Positions 44,153 to 45,719 of a DNA stretch of 45,719 nt are shown one piece after another. Within the stretch, counting starts at the first letter, position 1; each line of letters begins with the position of its first letter. This DNA is from a virus. Under the pieces are notes generated by a model. It made no database searches and had not been told where the DNA came from. It saw only the letters and a program-made list of their open reading frames with translations. The stretch covers positions 1-45,719 of IMG/VR virus record IMGVR_UViG_3300005253_000027, one strand, 5' to 3'. The position numbers and the translations under genes were made by a program.

Positions 44153-45719
44153 GTGACTGTTAGCAACCAAACCAATAGAACAAGTGCCACGGGCACCAAC
44201 ACAGCAGGGCAGGCAATATCCTATTCGTTCCCGGCCAATCTTTCGTCCGACTTGGTAGTAAAGACGAGAGTCACCGTTACTGGTGTGGAGGCTACGCTGA
44301 CCTTGACCACCGACTACACGGCCACAGTGTCGGATACAGGCGGTACGGTAACGATGGTGGCAGCCATACCAGCAACCAAGACAATTCATATCATCAGGGA
44401 TACTCCCAATACGCAGTCCTTGGATTTGGTTACCGGCGGGTCATTCGATGCCGAGAGTCTTGAGGATAGCCTGGACAAGGTGACGAAGCTTGCTATCGAG
44501 AACAAGGACAAACTGACTCGGGCTTTGCGTGCGCCAGCGACAGACCCCACATCTCTTGACATGGAACTGCCCAATTCCGTTGACCGGGCCAGTAAGACCT
44601 TGACGTTTGACGCCGATGGTAAACCTACCGCGACGGCGGCGGCGACGACTACGGTTAGTTTCTCGGCGTATGGCGAATCGTTGGTTGACGATGCGAACGC
44701 TGTCGTGGCGCAGGGAACCCTTGCTCTTAAAGATGGCTCGGCTGATCTTGATATCAAGACCCTGCAAGTACAGAATCAGGTGGCGGCAATAACGTTGGCT
44801 GACGTGAATGCAGATAGTTTTATATCGAGCAGTAGTCCGATGGTCAACGTAAAGCATCCAGACTTTGGAGCCACGGGTGACGGCGTGACCGACGACACAA
44901 CGGCGGTGAATCTTGCGAAGACAGCGGCGGAAGTCCTCGGCGGTAAGTTATACTTTCCGAATGGCGTTTACCTGATAGACAGTCTCGCACTTTCGGGGAA
45001 TCATGGTGTTTATGTGGTCGGCGAGTCTCAAGGCACGATTACTGTTACGACAGGCGTGACATTGAAATGTCGATCTGTAGTAACTGACTTCATTACAATT
45101 GCCGGTAACCGTCATCAGATGCATAATATAAGAATTGATGGAAATAATAAGGCTACGAACTGTATTCGCTTTGGCTTGGCAAACTCTACCTATATGAGTT
45201 TTCGTCATCTTGAGGTTCACAATCCCGTTGACGGTGGAGTCAATGTATTGTTCTCGGGCGCCGGTAATCCGCAAGCTTCGGAAATGGCGTTTTATAACTG
45301 CAATTTCGATGGTGGCCGGGCGGGGGCAAGTGGGATAACTAATATCTTGCTCGATTCTACGAATGTAATTAATGTAGCTTTTTATTCATGCACGTTTGGC
45401 GCCGCCGATCCCGAAACTGACGTTGATGTTCATTGTTACATCAAGAGAAGCTCGGCGTTCTTTTATGATTGTTTTTGGGTTGACGCTAAATCCTACGATG
45501 TGCGAATTGGGACCGGTACCCCTAAAAACGGTACAGTCGGTATTTTTGGCGGACGGTCGGAATCTAGTCTGCTTGATGCAGCTTCGATATCACTCGAAGG
45601 GGCAGACGGCCATATTGACATTATTGGCTTTGTCCATGCAACCGATGCAGTCTTAACATCCTTGAATATTACCAGTGCATTTGCCGGTAAGTGTACGGTC
45701 ATCGGCGGGCAATATGACA
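44153..45719 (+). CDS. Tail spike with pectate-lyase-type beta helix (3' end at left edge)
   Basis: GTG 44153 has AAGGAG. Residues 1-130 (SNQTNRTSATGTNTAGQAIS; FPANLSSDLVVKTRVTVTGV; DSLDKVTKLAIENKDKL) match the T7-type fibre anchor that fixes it to the tail. A linker follows; from residue 234 HPDFGATGDGVTDDTTAVNL opens a pectate lyase superfamily (Pectate_lyase_3) beta helix, the fold of polysaccharide-degrading spikes. It should bind and cut a host capsule or LPS. Joined with 1..606 it is 683 residues. Confidence 0.92.
   Translation, partial: MTVSNQTNRTSATGTNTAGQAISYSFPANLSSDLVVKTRVTVTGVEATLTLTTDYTATVSDTGGTVTMVAAIPATKTIHIIRDTPNTQSLDLVTGGSFDAESLEDSLDKVTKLAIENKDKLTRALRAPATDPTSLDMELPNSVDRASKTLTFDADGKPTATAAATTTVSFSAYGESLVDDANAVVAQGTLALKDGSADLDIKTLQVQNQVAAITLADVNADSFISSSSPMVNVKHPDFGATGDGVTDDTTAVNLAKTAAEVLGGKLYFPNGVYLIDSLALSGNHGVYVVGESQGTITVTTGVTLKCRSVVTDFITIAGNRHQMHNIRIDGNNKATNCIRFGLANSTYMSFRHLEVHNPVDGGVNVLFSGAGNPQASEMAFYNCNFDGGRAGASGITNILLDSTNVINVAFYSCTFGAADPETDVDVHCYIKRSSAFFYDCFWVDAKSYDVRIGTGTPKNGTVGIFGGRSESSLLDAASISLEGADGHIDIIGFVHATDAVLTSLNITSAFAGKCTVIGGQYD
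45599..45719. repeat. Terminal redundancy, right copy
   Basis: Identical to 1..121; see that entry. Confidence 0.97.

Overview
The window is the complete genome of a short-tailed (podovirus-type) phage, opened inside a gene. The first 121 bases recur exactly as the last 121 bases, so the molecule closes into a circle (or is a terminally redundant or permuted linear genome) of about 45.6 kb. The tail-spike gene runs off the right end and finishes at the left end. The host is probably a Gram-negative bacterium. The evidence is a T7/P22-like head-and-short-tail plan with three internal ejection-type proteins, two small secreted lipoproteins, and strong AAGGAG Shine-Dalgarno sites. I cannot name a host genus. 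No rRNA, tRNA, CRISPR array, integrase or repressor was recognised.

Layout. About 20.1-20.45 kb is a divergent control region. Leftward from it (20.1 down to 2.9 kb, minus strand) lies a long early block of roughly 45 small, tightly packed genes, many joined by 4-base ATGA overlaps. Recognisable products include a YopX-family protein, a coiled-coil protein, an SSB-like protein ending in DSDLPF, endonuclease VII/HNH and HNH-AP2 homing-type nucleases, a possible helicase-loader-like protein, a PD-(D/E)XK-like nuclease, a NinG-like protein, many Cys-rich zinc-ribbon miniproteins and a C5 cytosine methyltransferase. One HNH gene (7.06-7.49 kb) lies against the grain on the plus strand. Rightward from the control region (20.4 kb to the right end, then 1-2.7 kb) comes a phage csrA with its own promoter and terminator, then small and large terminase, portal, scaffold, major capsid, decoration-like and neck genes. 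These are followed by a cluster of beta-rich and LamG fibre-like genes, a tail tubular B protein split into two reading frames, three internal virion proteins (the last 1266 residues) and a pectate-lyase-fold tail spike. A run of small late genes, including a lipoprotein, ends at the convergent point near 2.75 kb.

How it works together. Virion assembly and DNA packaging are fully represented. Replication is not: I see no DNA polymerase, primase, replicative helicase, RNA polymerase or recognisable endolysin, so the phage appears to borrow host replication and transcription. The most interesting signal is post-transcriptional. The phage encodes a full-length CsrA with intact RNA-binding residues. 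Its own ribosome-binding site sits in a hairpin loop, and three early genes carry a repeated leader hairpin whose six-base loop reads AGGGAC or ACGGAA just upstream of the Shine-Dalgarno site, the textbook form of a CsrA target. Other structured leaders precede the major capsid gene, the HNH genes and the leftward operon. A possible compact RNA followed by a U-run lies at 10.58-10.65 kb.
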